Part shown: one piece after another, positions 63,734-64,000 of the stretch | Layout: each line of letters begins with the position of its first letter | Position numbering within the stretch: the stretch's first letter is position 1 | From: Certhia americana | Taxonomy: Eukaryota; Chordata; Aves; Passeriformes; Certhiidae | Reading direction: 5' to 3' | Assembly: GCA_018697195.1 (NCBI GenBank) | Contig: CM031864.1 | Span: 30,788,256-30,852,255 of the forward strand | Length of the DNA stretch: 64,000 nucleotides | Notes under the pieces: model-generated | Seen by the model: only the letters and a program-made list of their open reading frames with translations | What the model was told of the DNA's origin: nothing | The model's database searches: none | Position numbers and translations under genes: made by a program

Positions 63734-64000
63734 CCTGGAACAGAGACTAGGCAGAGCAAAAGGATAAAGCAGGGATTTATTAAAAGGCCTCAACGGACAC
63801 ACCTGGGCAGTGCCAGAGCCCGGCTGGGCTACACTCATAATGGATGTGCCACCCAGGTGGGCACCCCAGAATGGTCACAAAATGGATGAGTGATCACGAG
63901 GTCTCACACTTTGATAAGTTCTGGTCCATCGGCATATTAGAATCAATTGTCTAACCATAGCTCCAGGTTATGAAGCTCCATCCTCCTTGTTTTTCCTTTT
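63734..64000 (-). mobile_element. Endogenous retrovirus LTR fragment, minus orientation, cut by window edge
   Basis: This is the same family as the copy at 31328, with which it shares the features listed there, and it looks less degraded. Read on the minus strand, AATAAA (63781-63776) is followed by TCCCTGCTTTATCC and then GTTCCAGGAGG. The LTR continues beyond the window, so its U3 side and any internal retroviral sequence cannot be seen. Its transcription direction opposes DNM3. Confidence 0.78.

Larger units (their letters stand above)
56910..64000 (+). other. DNM3: DNM3 intron, 5' portion, running off the right edge
   Basis: The intron begins GTAAGTT. I searched for the next dynamin exon, which should encode the SMDPQLERQVETIRNL segment, and did not find it, so at least 7.1 kb of this intron lies in the window. 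It contains a 14-base C run (57715-57728), a possible 49-base exon at 60068-60116 and an LTR fragment at the right edge. The stretches 58150-59000 and 61720-61990 are relatively G+C-rich but hold only short unrecognised open frames. Confidence 0.88.

Noticed and set aside
1..64000. CRISPR arrays, operons, tRNA and rRNA genes
   Set aside because: Nothing of this kind was seen. Sequence character and exon/intron structure are those of a vertebrate nuclear gene.

Overview
The window is vertebrate nuclear DNA, almost certainly from a bird. It holds 3'-truncated CR1 LINE copies and degraded LTRs of endogenous retroviruses, and it has no bacterial-style gene packing. The only gene I can support is dynamin-3 (DNM3) on the + strand. 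Three coding exons are visible: 42084-42193, 53195-53306 and a 12-base microexon at 56898-56909. The two larger exons encode the second half of the pleckstrin-homology (PH) domain. Residues typical of DNM3, as I recall the paralogues, separate it from DNM1 and DNM2 ([28 protein letters not shown]). Everything else in the window is DNM3 intron.

Layout. Positions 1-42083 are the 3' part of a very long intron, intron 14 if mammalian exon numbering holds. It carries a polypyrimidine tract (9639-9797), one 3'-end CR1 (27397-27841), an LTR piece (31328-about 31700), a CR1 piece that keeps part of the reverse-transcriptase ORF (32568-32825), another LTR-like piece (37380-about 37740) and several simple repeats. 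The next intron (42194-53194, 11,001 bases) contains a (TG)17 tract and two homopolymers of 30 bases or more. A 3,591-base intron then leads to the microexon. The last 7,091 bases are the start of the next intron, which runs out of the window. The next expected exon, which starts the GTPase effector region, is not present. An LTR of the same family as the 31.3 kb copy lies at the right edge.

How it works together. The exons join in frame: phase 0 into the first, a split Arg codon (AG|G) between the first and second, and phase 0 either side of the microexon, which adds Gly-Ser-Asn-Lys. Together they complete the lipid-binding PH domain of a membrane-fission GTPase and begin its linker.

Most interesting observations. 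A juxtaposed acceptor/donor (CAG|GTAAGT) 145 bases before the first exon is a candidate recursive-splice site. There are weaker look-alikes at 21255, 42938 and 46263, and two exon-like candidates at 37145-37229 and 60068-60116. I found no clearly novel system. Most of this window is ordinary intron, and short open reading frames across it look like chance.
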